In this document: in pieces, positions 30,518-42,332 of the stretch
Layout: each line of letters opens with the position of its first letter
How positions within the stretch are numbered: the stretch's first letter is position 1
Notes under the pieces: model-generated
Database searches by the model: none
Told to the model about the DNA's origin: nothing
The model's input: only the letters and a program-made list of their open reading frames with translations
Position numbers and translations under genes: made by a program
From: Pseudoneurospora amorphoporcata
Taxonomy: Eukaryota; Ascomycota; Sordariomycetes; Sordariales; Sordariaceae
Reading direction: 5' to 3'
Assembly (NCBI GenBank): GCA_033297205.1
Contig: MU859200.1
Coordinates: 1-64,000 of the forward strand
DNA: 64,000 nt

Positions 30518-32918
30518 GGCTTGTTCGCTTGTTCGTGCTTTGGTCTGTCACTTTGGGTCGTTGGGTTTCGGGCTGCTGGTGTTGATGATCGAAGGGCTCC
30601 GGAGTGTGAGATTGAGTCAAAGTTAGAATGGGAACGGGACCTTGGGTGTGGGAATCTGAAAACCAGACGGGTTCTTTGAGCCCTCGCATGCAGAATTACT
30701 TCCAGGTTCTTGGGGGTTGGACAGCTCCTGGGGGGGACTTGGCAGTGCCAACACTCCAAGTCTGCGGACCAACTTGGGATCCATAATGAATGTGAGCGTG
30801 ATGCATGCTCACGCAATACGACTTCTCTCGAGGGAAAGCCTGTTAACATGACCGGACAGCAGGCGACGCTCACCCTTTCTCTCAGGCTGTTGGGGCAAAT
30901 TGGCCAGCATTTTCCCCTTCCGAACAAAAACATGAAATGGCTATCTACGAACCTACCCAGGTGAAGTGGTAGCAAGATACAGCCAAAATGGACAGTCCAA
31001 TATAGCTCGCTTTGGTTAGGAAAGGCCGTCGCAAAACTGTGATAGGAATTACAATAATTTGAAAAACACATCCGCCCGCGTCCCTTAAGCATTGAGATAT
31101 TGCTTAGAAGTCACGCTTGAGAGGCTTATTAGTACTTCTAAATGCGTGATAAGAGTATGTTCAAGGTGTAGTATACTAACTGTGACTTGTTCGGTTTATA
31201 TTTATGACCACTCGCCTCCTTACGAGAATTTGTACGGAAACCAGGAGATACCATGTCTTCGCTTTGACGGCAAAGTTCCCAAAAAGAGCCAGAGCGGCAA
31301 AATGTAGTTAACCGGTTCCGACATGACTCATCTTGCAGAGTCTCGCTACTGACACTTTCTTGCGGCGCCGTCGGGTAAGATCGCAACATACACCCAGCTT
31401 GCTCTCTTGAGGAGCTTTTCTAAGCCCTTCCTAACCGCCTCTACCCCAGGCTTACGTTTAACGGTCGCCTCGTACGCCTTCCTCATGGAACCACATTGGT
31501 ACGCGGCTAATCTCTCAATTCCCCAACAATCTACGAGACACGAAGAGCGTTAGACTGACCGTCAAACCTTTCAGGAATCCTACTCTTGAGGAACAAGCTT
31601 TGGCACGAATTCACGGAATGGGCCCAGACGCGAGAAGTCACCACCGTTCGGTTTTGCGTTAGGGACTCGTTCGAGGAGGTGAGTAACCACCACATCGTTT
31701 AAAGTATATGGTCCATCTTTCAAACTGACAACATGCTCCCATTCACGTAAAGAGTCATGGAAGTCTAAGAAAAGAAAAAGAAACTGGCAATAGTGCTGCT
31801 GGCACCTCACGGCAAGAAGTGGAGGAGGACTTGGGATCTAGACAGGTGAGTTAGTTTATTACAGCAGGCCGTTTCCTATAGACATTAAGCCGTCTCTTAA
31901 GATTTCCCCACGATTTAGACTTAGTACGCTAACGGAATATCACAGGGCTAGATCACATGCCCTGTGCCTTGTGTGCCATTGACCAATGCCCTGCTATATG
32001 CACAGCCATTGCTATGGCACTGGGCTCAGCCCAGGGCATTGAGGCTTGAGTAGACCCACCCTAGGGTGGGCCATACTCAGGCCCTATATCATGCCCTGGC
32101 TGCGCACACCTCCTTCTTGCTCTCTTCATACAACAACAGATATCGTACCTCAGACCTAACGGCGCCCTTGCCCCGTGATACGGAAAGCTTTAGCACCTGA
32201 GATATCTTCTTTGATCATTGAGACTGAGATGAGAATATCAAAACATTAAAGGGAATAGGAGTACAAAGAGGGCAATGGGGGAAGAAAAAGAAATGAGGGC
32301 AAAGAAGGAAGACCAAAAAGACAATAAAGAGTTCAATGTCCCCATTGTGTATTGTATTGTAAGTGTCGCCCACGTTATAGGGCTGCGCTTTTACAGCGCA
32401 AAAAGATCTGGCATTGTTTAGCGGCGTTCAGGCGTTACAGTTATGTTCATTGTCGATTGTTCCCTGTCCTTCCCAAATTTCAATTGCAAATGTTACAATT
32501 TCCATATCCGTTTCCTATTCGTCGTTCACATAGCTCATTTTCAATATATCTACATCTTTCAAGTTTCAACTTACATTCATCGATTGGTCCCCGTTAACTA
32601 TCTTCCTAGTCCGTCCTAAAATTATCGAGTGTCCGACGTCCCAAGTAGTTTTCAAAACAATATCGGGGCCTGCCGGTACTCACCCTGACAAACCCCCACC
32701 TTCGAGGCGGCACGGACCTCCGAGCACAGAATCGATCGGCGGCCCGCACCGCAACAGGTCGGAGATGGACTACTTGTACAAATAACACATCCATACAAGC
32801 GGCTAAGAAAATAGAACATACCAAGAAAAAAAGAAAAGAAAAAAAACATTAAAGAAAACTAAGTTGGTTATGGACCTGGTAGAAAACCTGGGCCAAAAGA
32901 AAAAAATAGAAAAAAGAA
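30518..32918. other. Gene-poor stretch with a palindrome cluster
   Basis: About 2.4 kb with no confident gene. Contains the palindrome-rich segment at 31943-32100 (listed separately). 32240-32340 is purine-rich. The oligo-T reading on the minus strand at 32895-32916 is the probable Pol III stop of the tRNA gene. Confidence 0.45.
31943..32100. repeat. Palindrome-rich segment, possible foldback remnant
   Basis: An imperfect palindrome centred on CCCTAGGG (near 32060) has arms reaching CCAGGGCAT (32031-32039) and ATGCCCTGG (32091-32099). The 8-mer ATGCCCTG or its complement occurs four times in 150 bp. TGGGCTCAGCCCA (32021-32033) is a perfect hairpin. Confidence 0.65.
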
Positions 32919-33018
32919 TGCCCAATAACAGGATTGAACTGTTGACCTTCGCATGGACTTAATATTTCGGAAACACAAGATATTAGTACGACGCTCTAAC
33001 CAGCTGAGCTAATCGGGC
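32919..33018 (-). tRNA. tRNA-Ile (anticodon AAU) with 26-nt intron
   Basis: Read on the minus strand. The acceptor stem GCCCGAT pairs with ATTGGGC (one G-U), with discriminator A at 32919. The D arm is GCTC-AGCTGGTTA-GAGC. The anticodon stem TCGTA pairs with TGCGA (one T-G). The loop is C-T-A-A-T-A, then a 26-nt intron directly after position 37, then A. The anticodon is therefore AAU, decoding Ile AUU/AUC after A34 is edited to inosine. The T arm is AACAG-TTCAATC-CTGTT, with a B box of the usual form. The mature length is 74 nt before CCA. Downstream T-runs on the minus strand provide the Pol III terminator. Confidence 0.96.
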
Positions 33019-34412
33019 TGTGTTGAATGTTATGCTTTCTGTATGCACTTATGTTTGCACATTGATGACGAGTGGATTCGGAATGCGGAATGCGGAATGC
33101 GGAATGCGGAATGCGGAATGCGGAATGCGGAGGTTCTCACTGCACGCAGATCATGGGTGGATGAAAAGTACAAAAATATTAAAGAAAGAGAGAAGAAGAG
33201 ATGAAAGATAATATACGTTTAGATGGGATGAAATATCACAATCCTAGACGGTGTATGGCACGTGCAATGACTTAGTCGACCGGAAGATCGGAATTTGAGA
33301 CACTCGATGTCTATTGAGTATGCAAAGTCTGGACTGAATTAAAACCGCAACAAATTTTCTCATCTCAAGTCCGCGAAGCACTAAAAATCTTTGCATTGTG
33401 AATTGCTTAGCCCAGAGGTTGACTGAAGTGGAAGTGTTGACAGACCATTTGGGGTGAGAGACCCGAGGTGGAAGTGGAACAGCTCCGAGTTATATGTATT
33501 TTTTTGAACGGTGATCAGCGCCATCAATCCCCATCGTAACACAGCGAGCTCCTGGAAGAGGAAACAAGTCCCATAATCATCATCATCATCATCATCGCCA
33601 TCTTCGTCAATATTAATTTGGGGAATTTTTTCACGTTTTTTCCTTAGCTATAGACCACGGGGTCATCAAGAGAGTAGGGTGGTTCATCACGAGTAGGAGC
33701 AGATCAGCTGCTCAGTCAGGTGCCATTGGTTATAGGTCTGAGTCTTGGAGATAAAAGGAGGAGATCCTCCTTCGAGAGCTAGAGAGAGAGAGACAGGCGG
33801 CTTGGACCAGACGACACTCCTTCTTGGAAGAATGCATTCGAGTTCTTGCCCCAGATTCGTTTTCCCGTACTAAGTTCATTCTTTCTTTACTTCGTAATCC
33901 CCTCCTGAGAAAATTGACGTTTAGATCCGCTCCCTCGCCTCTTCTTCGGAGAATACGTCAGAATACGATACTTTCGTATTAGCTCTAATCTCCTCTTAGG
34001 TGGTTGATAGTTAGCATGTGAGGATCTCCTCGTCTTTATTTTACGAATAGAATCATTTTACAACAGATCTGCTCCCTCCCCTAAAGGTGTTGATGCTAAT
34101 AATCTTCACTTCAGTCGGAGTTGGTTTTTCTGTGGTAGGGGAGCTGGTCTCTCTTCCGTGTGGTGTTTCTGCTCCAAATCAATATGCACCTAATGTCAGA
34201 GTAGTGTGAAGAAATTCGATTTGAGTAAGGTAGTCTGAGTAAAGGAATGATAATCCAATCTATCATCTTGACCGAGATCTAACCTACGCTAGGACGACAA
34301 GGAAAGACATAAACACAAGCCCACCGCGAAAAGTCAACGATAACAACGACGACGACAACATCACCTAACAAGGGCATCCAAATCAGAGATCAAACGCCCA
34401 ACCACGCAAAGC
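33019..34412. other. Gene-poor stretch with simple repeats
   Basis: Contains the CGGAATG heptamer array (33079-33131), an (ATC)n run near 33576-33596 and an (AG)n run near 33781-33793. No gene seen. The last 100 bp are the 3' flank of the FAD monooxygenase gene. Confidence 0.5.
33079..33131. repeat. (CGGAATG)7.5 tandem array
   Basis: Seven perfect CGGAATG units and a partial eighth. It lies about 60 bp upstream of the tRNA-Ile gene as read on the minus strand. A likely variable-number minisatellite. Confidence 0.92.
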
Positions 34413-35862
34413 CTAAACAACAACCTTCCTAGCCCACGGCACCCTCCCACCCCTCCCCTCAAACGGCACAAACCTCAAGATCTGCCCTTGCCTAACTAGC
34501 AGCACCGAAACCAACAGCCCTTTCGCAAAAGTCTCCATATCGCACCACGGCAGTACAAACCGATCCCAGAACCAGCTGACCCACCCCTTCTTGACCACCT
34601 CCCTGATCATCGCATGCCCTCCGTTCCAAATCGGTTTGACCTCTCCTTTGCGATCTTCTTGATATCTTTTGAAGGCGGCCTCCAAGTCCTCTGTTAACGG
34701 CTCTTCTTCTTTATCCCCAGCAGAAAGAGAGGACAAAAGAGAATGCAGCTCATTAGCCAGCACAGCCCCAGAATGCAATCCACACGTCATCCCGAGCCCG
34801 TTAACACTCGTACTCTTATGCACCGCGTCGCCTACAAGCACGATGCGATCGAAGAACCAGTTGTCCAGGAATCCTTCCTCTTGGTTCAACATCCTCGTGC
34901 TTCCCCTCTCCACTTTTTGCCAAACATCGCCGAACTTGACACCAGGACAGACGGCGACGTCAGCCAACGAGGCGGCGTACGCATCCATTTCTTCGTCCGT
35001 GTACCTCGGGCTGCGCTCAGAAGTTGGGCCACCGGGAAGAGGCTTCAAAGTGACGAACTGCACGATCTCTTTCGTAGCCAAGCACTGGACCACGGCACCA
35101 CCTTCGGGTCCGCCGCCTCGCGACTCGAAGAAGACTTCGGGCTCGATACCCAGCTCGAGGTTCGACGCCCGGCCGAAGATGCCGTAGAAGGTCGAGACCA
35201 TCGGCTTATTGGCTAAGCGAGCGGGGTTGAGCGCATGCTGCGCTGCGAGCGAGTCCATGATCTGTCGCGTGCGGGAGTGCACGCCGTCGGCGCCGATGAC
35301 GATAGAGCCCTGGACGACAGAGCTGTCGGCGAGGTGGACGTGCACGCCGGTGGCGTGGGGCTTGATGTCGGTGACGCGGGAGTTAACGCAGATGTTGGAG
35401 TCGCGGCCTTTGAGGTGGGTGTGGAGGATCTTGACAAGCTCGGAGCGGAGGAGGGGGAGGAAGGGGTAGCCGTGGCTATTTGTTTTTTGGGATTATTTCC
35501 AGGTTGTTAGTCCGGGAGCTAGAAAGGGGACGAAAGGAGAACAGAGGAGATGCATGAGGGAGAAAAACTGACTTGTCTTGCATGGCATCCCAGAAGTTGC
35601 TGGTGGTGGTCACTTGGCCATTGTCACCGAAAAGACGCTTCTTGTAGTGGATGCCCAAAGCAACGTTTTCGAGGTCTGCGAGGAGGCCGATTTGGTCGAA
35701 GAGGCGTACTGTTTGGGGCCAGGTGAAGAGGAGCTGTCCTGAGATGTTGAGGACGGTGTCTTGCTGTTCTAGTATCACGTAGTCGATGTTGGCTCGCTCA
35801 AAGGCGTGGGCCATGTAGAGCCCAACAGGCCCGCCACCCACGATGATGACTTTGAAAGTCAT
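34413..35862 (-). CDS. FAD-dependent monooxygenase of polyketide cluster, 450 aa
   Basis: Two exons (minus): 35862-35573 and 35475-34413. The 97-nt intron has a GTCAGT donor and an AATAG acceptor. The product is a class A flavin monooxygenase: N-terminal FAD fold VIIVGGGPVGLYMAH (GxGxxG, residues 9-14), a mid DG motif (GADGVHSRTRQ) and the FAD-ribityl motif GDAVHKSTSVNGLGM (about 312-326). Family members hydroxylate or epoxidise aromatic or polyene substrates with NAD(P)H and O2. The opening IIVGGGPVGL and closing hydrophobic WFWDRFVLPWCDMETFAKGLL recall the epoxidase-type enzymes of fungal meroterpenoid pathways. With an epoxide hydrolase next door, epoxidation of the PKS product is the natural guess. 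It lies at the edge of the cluster. Confidence 0.88.
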
Positions 35863-37576
35863 AGTGGATCAGATGCGACTAGTACAGGATATGAAATGAA
35901 GTTGGAAGATTGTGAGCCTCGCATTGGCATATCAATGGGTGTATCACGGCTTATAGCAGCTCTATTGCCGATCGTCTTCAAGCGCCGTCATGATGTCTTG
36001 TTACCAGCAGCCGCCGTGCTGACTGGCCTCCAGCTCCGACCATTCAGCGGCGGTGAGCCGCCGAAGTTGAGAAGTATCGGCGATGGATGGTTTATGGCAT
36101 GTTTTCCCAGTACTATCGACTGTTACCGCTCCACATTGACTACTCAGAAGTGGTTGCTCCTGCTTGCTGCTCTGATGATCAACCGATATCTTTCCCGAGC
36201 ACAGGGCTCAAGGACAGTCGTGGAACTTTTGTCCCATGGATTCGTCAATGCGCTAGACATGTCTTGTTCACGTTGGGTATGTTTTGACAACCTCAATCGG
36301 CGAGTTGTGCGGTTCGAGTGGTACGATTTATGAGCAGGTTTCCTTTCTGTTGCTCTTATCAGTGGAACTTGCTATAGATTCCAGAGCAGACAAAAGCCGG
36401 GTCGCACTCTGGCAGACCAGGCCCTCCCTCCTCAGGGCAAAATCTTGGCAGACACGATGTGTCCGTTCAAAAGAGTTGTCTTTGGAGTCGCGCCGGGAGC
36501 ATAGGGCTGGATCATTTCCTGAAGGGAACCTTATTTCTGCTGCAAGGTACTTTTGTAAACCCTCCGGCGTCCAACCAACGGACCATAGATCGCGTCGATC
36601 GAAGATGATTGCGATATCGCTCGGTGTGTGGTCAGGGGTAGCCATAAGCGGGCGTCGAGAGCCTTAACCGTGGTCATACTAGAACAGATACCAGCCTGCA
36701 TCAGTGAATACGTCGGTGGTTAGTAGACTGTTTTCCCTTTCAAGCGTACTACCACATCTGCGGCATCATAAATGGAACACATCACCCCCATGCGCCTTCT
36801 TGTGACTCTGGCGCATGGCGCATTCTGAGTGTTTTCCGGAAGGGGACCCGAAGACCCTGTGTCTCGGGGCAGCAAATCCCATGCCTGATTTCCATTCCCG
36901 TTGTCGATTGCCGTGGTGCCGTTCCCGCATTCGACGCCGTGGGGGCTGACTCGGAAACGCGGTGCAACTACAACAAAGACGGCAACATGTCTTGGACTGG
37001 TTGGATGCCGCGCCCTGTCTGCTTACGTTGTAGACGGGTCGAGTTTGGGCTATGGCAAAAGAACCAACGTGGGACTTTTGTACGGCACGGGTCGGAGATC
37101 TTGGTCACATTGTTGACGGAATGGCTAGGTAGCGACGGAGTGATTCAATCGGAAATGGTGTTCGAGGGATGAAGTTGGAAAAAGCATCAGGACCCTGTTT
37201 TTAGTGGCAGCACTAACAATTAGGCCTGCCCCTGTGGCTAGCACTGCAACGGTCCCTTATTGATCAGAAAGCAGGGTGGGGTGGTGGGGTAGCTGTCTAC
37301 TGCGTATGCAAGTATGCATATATCCGGTATACAAGCCGAGACAAAGACACCTGAATCCCATCACAAGGACCAATAATCCAACACGCCCGGTCTCTAACCA
37401 ATGACCTAACCGAACAAGGTGAACAAACTTCATGACACTCATGCTCATGCAGGTAGAGATCATAGCAAGATCATCAAGCCACATTTCCGAGATCTCTCTC
37501 TATCACATCCCCGACCTGCAACCGTGATTCCCAGCAAGAGCCCGAACCTGACCTCCATACCCCCGAACTCCTAACC
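35863..37576. other. Intergenic, about 1.7 kb
   Basis: Lies between two minus-strand cluster genes. Contains the promoter of the FAD monooxygenase. Frames are short and not protein-like; a decayed gene cannot be excluded. Confidence 0.45.
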
Positions 37577-38744
37577 TCACAAAAACTGCTCCAAAAACTC
37601 TCCAACGAGCTTATTGACCTCCTCAGGCGTATGGATCAAGACCCAATGCGACGCCTCGGGAACCACCTCCTTCCTCAGCCCCTTCGCAAAGTACTTCTCC
37701 ATGCCATCAGTTAACTCCGGCGGCAGCGCAGGATCATGACCAACCATGACAATCATCACCGGAACCTGGAACTGCCAATTCGCGTACTTCTCAGCCAACG
37801 GTAACTCATCCTGCAGGTTGATCTCCCGTGTGCGATACCAGTTCATCGGTCCTTGAATCCCGTTGCGCGAGTACTCGTCGACTATAGGTATCCAGATATC
37901 AGTTAACCATCACCAATCTTCAGTCCTGCACTCATCCAAACGGTCACCAATACTCACTCACTCATGGGAGAAAGAAAAGGGGGAGGGAGCGAAACATACC
38001 ATAAAAATCCATAATCTCCTCACCCACCAAAGGCGACGCCCCAACCTCGTCCAACTTGCCTAAATCCAGCCCCTTCCACGGATCAAAAGCCATGGCCCCC
38101 GCTTCCTTGTCCACGCCCCCAAACATGGCATTCAACCACCCCCTCACCTTTTTCCTATCCCCCGCCACCGCCTTATCTATATCCCCCCCAGCATTCTGCA
38201 ACTGGTACCCCAACTCCGGATGTTTCCTCACATGTTCCTCCAAGCTCGTCACTTCCCCCTCGGGCGGGGTATAAGGAATACAAAATGCAAAAACCCCCTT
38301 GATCAGCTCAGGGTAGTAAATAGCTAGTCTCCAACCTAGGAAGGCGCCCCAGTCATGAGTCCCCAACAAGACAGGCTCAAAAGGCTTCTCTGTAGAGGAA
38401 GTAACTTGGCGAATAATGTGCGCCATATGAGCAGAGAGTTTTTTGAGGGAGTATTCGGTGGGGGAAGAAGGGGAGGAGGTGAGGCCGTAGCCGAACATGT
38501 CGGGGATTATGACGCGGAGGCCGAGAGAGAGGAGAAAGGGGACTTGGTAGCGCCAGCCAAGGGAGAGGTCGGGCCAGCCGTGGAGGAGGAGGACGGTGCT
38601 GGTCGGTCCATTGGGGAAGGAGGATGAGTTGGGGTTGGCGAGGAGGTAGTGGTAGGTTATGGACTCGGAGGTGGGGGTGGAGGGGATGGTGGTGAAGTGG
38701 TGGGTGACTCGGGGGTCGTGGGGGGTGAGAGCGTCGGAGGCCAT
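37577..38744 (-). CDS. Soluble epoxide hydrolase (alpha/beta fold), 349 aa
   Basis: Two exons (minus): 38744-38000 and 37881-37577, intron 118 nt (GTATGT...TATAG). It adds water to an epoxide to give a vicinal diol. Marks: HGWPD oxyanion motif (55-59), nucleophile Asp131 in GTHDWGAFLGW, a lid region with Tyr candidates, VGHDPALPPE and the catalytic His in ASHWVLIHTPEEVN. I chose the ATG at 38744 because its context, CAAACCATGGCC, is near-ideal. An in-frame ATG 42 codons upstream (38870) would add a hydrophobic stretch, but that DNA looks like a pyrimidine-rich leader. The pairing with the neighbouring monooxygenase suggests a shared epoxide intermediate. Confidence 0.9.
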
Positions 38745-39268
38745 GGTTTGAAGATGGGTAAGGAGACAATGGAGAAAGAAAGGGAATAGAAGGAAGAAAA
38801 GCGAATGGATGAGAATTAGAATAGGCTTTCTTATAATCACATGGGTAGAAAAGACATTACATCTGAGCATTTGTCAAACACTCGATCGGAGGGTTATTTT
38901 CTGCACATCATATCACGTTGGCTGGCGGGCTCTGAACGCTGTGATGTTCTTTCAAGGCTCATCATAGGTCAATGTCAGCGTAGGATGACATCGCTGACAG
39001 ATTCCATCTCTTCCCGGGAAATAGCTTATGGGCTTATATCGGACTTGGGGGAAATGTCAGCATTTCGTTTCTGCAGCCCTCTCGACTCGTCGCTTTATCT
39101 CAACTCACATTGCTCCGTTGTGGTGTAATTCAGCATCAGACAAAGACCTCAAAAGACGGCCATGTGTGTACAATCAGTGGAATTCGTGTATCTAGATCTC
39201 TATTGTATATGACCGAACAATCTCTAATCCGGCTGCTCCCTAACAGCCCAGCGCCATTGAAGCCCCCT
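38745..39268. other. Intergenic
   Basis: Promoter of the epoxide hydrolase and 3' flank of the NorA-like SDR gene. Nothing else seen. Confidence 0.5.
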
Positions 39269-40159
39269 TTACCAGGGCACCTCGGTAAGGTCAGTAGCAT
39301 TGTAGAACTTGCCATTATCTTCCTTGGTGAGGCCGTCGAGCTACACATAATACAGTAAACGTCAGTAAAACAAACTCCAGTTCGAGAGAGCCAAAGGAAA
39401 ACTTACCAGCTTAACAATAAACGCCGCACTATCCCCCACCGTAACCGGCGCCTTTTCCCCAAGCCCCACCTTCTGCGCAACCCAGTTCCCCGGTCCCGTC
39501 TGGACCAGCCCCGGGTGCAGCGCAATGGTAGTCAACCACTCCTTCTGGCTGCTCGCAATACCAGCCGTAAGCCAGTTCAGCGCCGCCTTCGCGCCTCCAT
39601 ACGCCGGCAGGATCCAGGCCGCCAGGGCATCTATAAGCCCGATACTTCCAGCCGTGGTTGAGACACTGGCCCACTTGGGCTCCGTGCCCTTCTTCAGCAG
39701 CGGCAAAACCGCCTGGAAGAGGAGCAAGGGGCCGATGGCGTTGATGTGGTAGTTCTCCAGCATGTCCTTGGTGTCGACCTCCTCGATGGGAACGGTGGAG
39801 GGCATGGCGCCCGCATTCGCGATGGCGATGTCGATTTTGTCGATTCCCTGGGCTTTGATGGCCTCGACGGCGCGCGCCGGGTCGGTGGAGGAGGTGGATT
39901 CGATGTGAACAAGGAGGAGGTGGGAGCCGGGGGCCGTGGGAGCGGCCTTGAGCTCCGCGACGGAGGGAGTGGAGAGATCACGGACAGAGCCGATTACGAC
40001 GTGGTTGGGGCGGGAGAGATAGAGCTTGGCGATGCCGGAGCCAATGCCTAAGGGGAAATTTGCATGAGATTTTGCTCAAGAGTGTAAAGGGAGAGTTTTT
40101 AGGGGCGTACCCTTGCCTACACCGCTGATGAAGACGACGGTGGAATCTGTCACGGCCAT
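39269..40159 (-). CDS. NorA-like short-chain dehydrogenase/reductase, 253 aa
   Basis: Three exons (minus): 40159-40111, 40047-39407 and 39340-39269, ending LTEVPW. The first intron cuts the cofactor loop, which reads ISGVGKGIGSGIAK after splicing (TGxxxGIG type). Other SDR marks are IANAG, the Ser in STTAGSIG and the YxxxK pair in AYGGAKAALN, then HPGLVQTGPG. The opening and the 'RPNHVVIGSVRD' phrase place it with the fungal ketoreductases related to norsolorinic acid ketoreductase of aflatoxin pathways. It likely reduces a ketone, or oxidises the matching alcohol, with NADP(H). It is transcribed away from the AYR1-like SDR, sharing a ~1-kb divergent promoter. Confidence 0.9.
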
Positions 40160-41152
40160 GGTGATGATGTACGGTTCTTGGTGGATTTGTGAGTTGGTCT
40201 GGGTCAGTGGTACTCGAAGAGGATGATGGGGGAACTGTAGAACAACCGTTGTAACAGCCGAGCCTTTTAAACAACTACAGATCGTAGTGATTCTGCGGAT
40301 TTGTCAGTTCCATGGAGAGACTGGCTGACCAAGCTTCTTGGCCTCCCTCGTGCGCTTCATCATGATGCCTCGAAATGACGACGAGTCGACGACCTATTTG
40401 GGCAGAATACGATGCGGCGTCGTACTGGGCTAGTGCCTGGAATCGGATGGGATGATTGGTAATTGTAGGGCAAGCGATCTTTTGTCTTGATTCAAAAATA
40501 TTGTCTCAGTCTTGGGAGGTCGTGAACCGGTCAGTTTTTGGTTGCGGGAAGTGTAAACTTGCAGGGTTACCCTTGTCCTCATCTTTGATTGGCCCAGACA
40601 CCCTGGCCGCTGCCAAAACGGGCAAAAAGTCGGGGGCGGATCCTTCAATAACGCCGTGCTCAACCATCCTGAAGCTCATACCCGATCCCGCAAAGGCCAG
40701 CTACTTTTTGAGACAACACCAGGCTCTTGTGTCGTGCATGCTGATGGCACTCATCTTTGGAGCCATGTCAGACATTGCAACGCCAAGGCTTCAACAAAGT
40801 GATGCTTACCTGCCAAAGACCCCGACAGATATCTGTACTTCCCGTGCGAGCACAGTTGTTTTCTGGTTACCATGTGAGGATCTTGATACTCCATACCTAT
40901 CCTTTCTCGGTCCGAAGCATCACCGGAGGTATCACCATCATCACCTCTGAAGCTTGAGAACATGCTCATGACCGTGCCATCGACTCTGAAAATATCTGCA
41001 AATGGATTCATAACATAAGTCCGAGGAAACCGAACCACCTCTAGACATCATGTTCACTCATTCTTAGGTACCCTCCTTCTTCTTCTCATCACTCTCCCGC
41101 CACGCCTCGCTTCTCACTTAGCGCCCGACAACCACCACAGAGCAAATCAAAA
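40160..41152. promoter_or_regulatory. Divergent promoter between two cluster SDR genes
   Basis: About 1 kb serving the NorA-like and AYR1-like genes. An AACCGG word lies near 40525. No gene is seen inside. Confidence 0.45.
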
Positions 41153-42332
41153 ATGGCACCTCAAGCACAAAAGTTTGCCCTAATCACAGGATGTGGCGCC
41201 GGTGGCATCGGCGAGGCTCTCATCCTCGAGTACCAGCGCCGCGGCATCCACCCCATTGCCACCCTTCTGCCCTTCGAGTCGAGCGAGCACCTCGACAAGG
41301 CAGGAATTACATGGTTCAAACTGGATGTTACCAACGAGGAGTCTGTTGTTCAGTTGAAGATGGATATTGCTGAGTTGACCAAGGGGCGTTTGGACTTTTT
41401 GGTTAATAATGCGTGAGTTTCGGCAACGTTCCTGATGACGAGGTCAGGGAGTGTTCAATATCTGACATGTTGCGGATACCAGCGGCATTTGCTACACTAT
41501 GACAGCCATTGACACGGACGTCAAGTCTGTTCAACGCATGTTTGATGTCAACCTCTTTGGCCCAATGAGAATGGTACATCATTTCCATGATATGCTGATT
41601 GCGTCCTCTGGGATCATCGTCAACATTGGCTCCATTGGCGGCATTGTGCCCTTCGTTTATGGCTGTGAGTCCAGGATTCTTTCTTTCAAATCGGGTGCTC
41701 GACTGATCCAAACAACAGCATCCTACAATGCCTCCAAGGCGGCTCTTGCTCACTGGGGTAACAGCTTGCGCGTAGAGCTGGCACCGCTCGGCGTCAGGGT
41801 TCTAGTTGTAAGTCTTAAGCATTTGGGTTCACCTTTATCATACTGTTCCTCTCACAATCCTGCCATCACAGATCATCTCTGGAGAAGTCGGCACCAACAT
41901 TCTCAAGAACGATCACGGGAGGTCCCTGCCAGAGGGGTCATACTACTCGCCTATGGCCGAGGAGTTCAAGAACCATGTCCACAGGACACCTGGTAAGCCC
42001 TCACCATAAAACACTTACTCTCTGTCGCAGCTTTATAACAATGGCTACCCAGATGCTGCCACCGATCGCTTCGTCTACGCCAAGAACGTCGTAGGCGAGT
42101 CTCTCAAAAAATCCCCTACCACTTGGTTCTGGACTGGAAGCTACTCCGGTGTCATCCGCTTCATGCATACCTTCTTTCCCAAGACGATATTTGTACGTAC
42201 TCTCGGAATTTTAATTTGACTGAAGAGGTTTTGCTGACTGGTCGCTTGTAGGATCGCTGGTTCTCGAGCATGTTCAACCTGGCTAAGTTGAAGGAAGCGC
42301 ACGATGCGGCAATGAAGAAGAAGGTGGCCTAA
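41153..42332 (+). CDS. AYR1-like short-chain dehydrogenase/reductase, 290 aa
   Basis: Six exons: 41153-41412, 41483-41664, 41719-41807, 41872-41992, 42053-42192 and 42252-42332. All junctions are GT-AG and in frame. Features: cofactor loop ITGCGAGGIGEALI, VNNAGICY, Ser in NIGSIGGIVPFVYG, YNASKAAL (catalytic Tyr/Lys) and a C-terminal region with WFWTGSYSGVIRFMHTFFP. This matches NADPH-dependent 1-acyldihydroxyacetone-phosphate reductase (AYR1)-like SDRs, a group often found beside reducing PKS genes. The true substrate here is probably a polyketide intermediate. It has the most introns of any gene in the cluster. Basic tail KLKEAHDAAMKKKVA. Confidence 0.9.
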
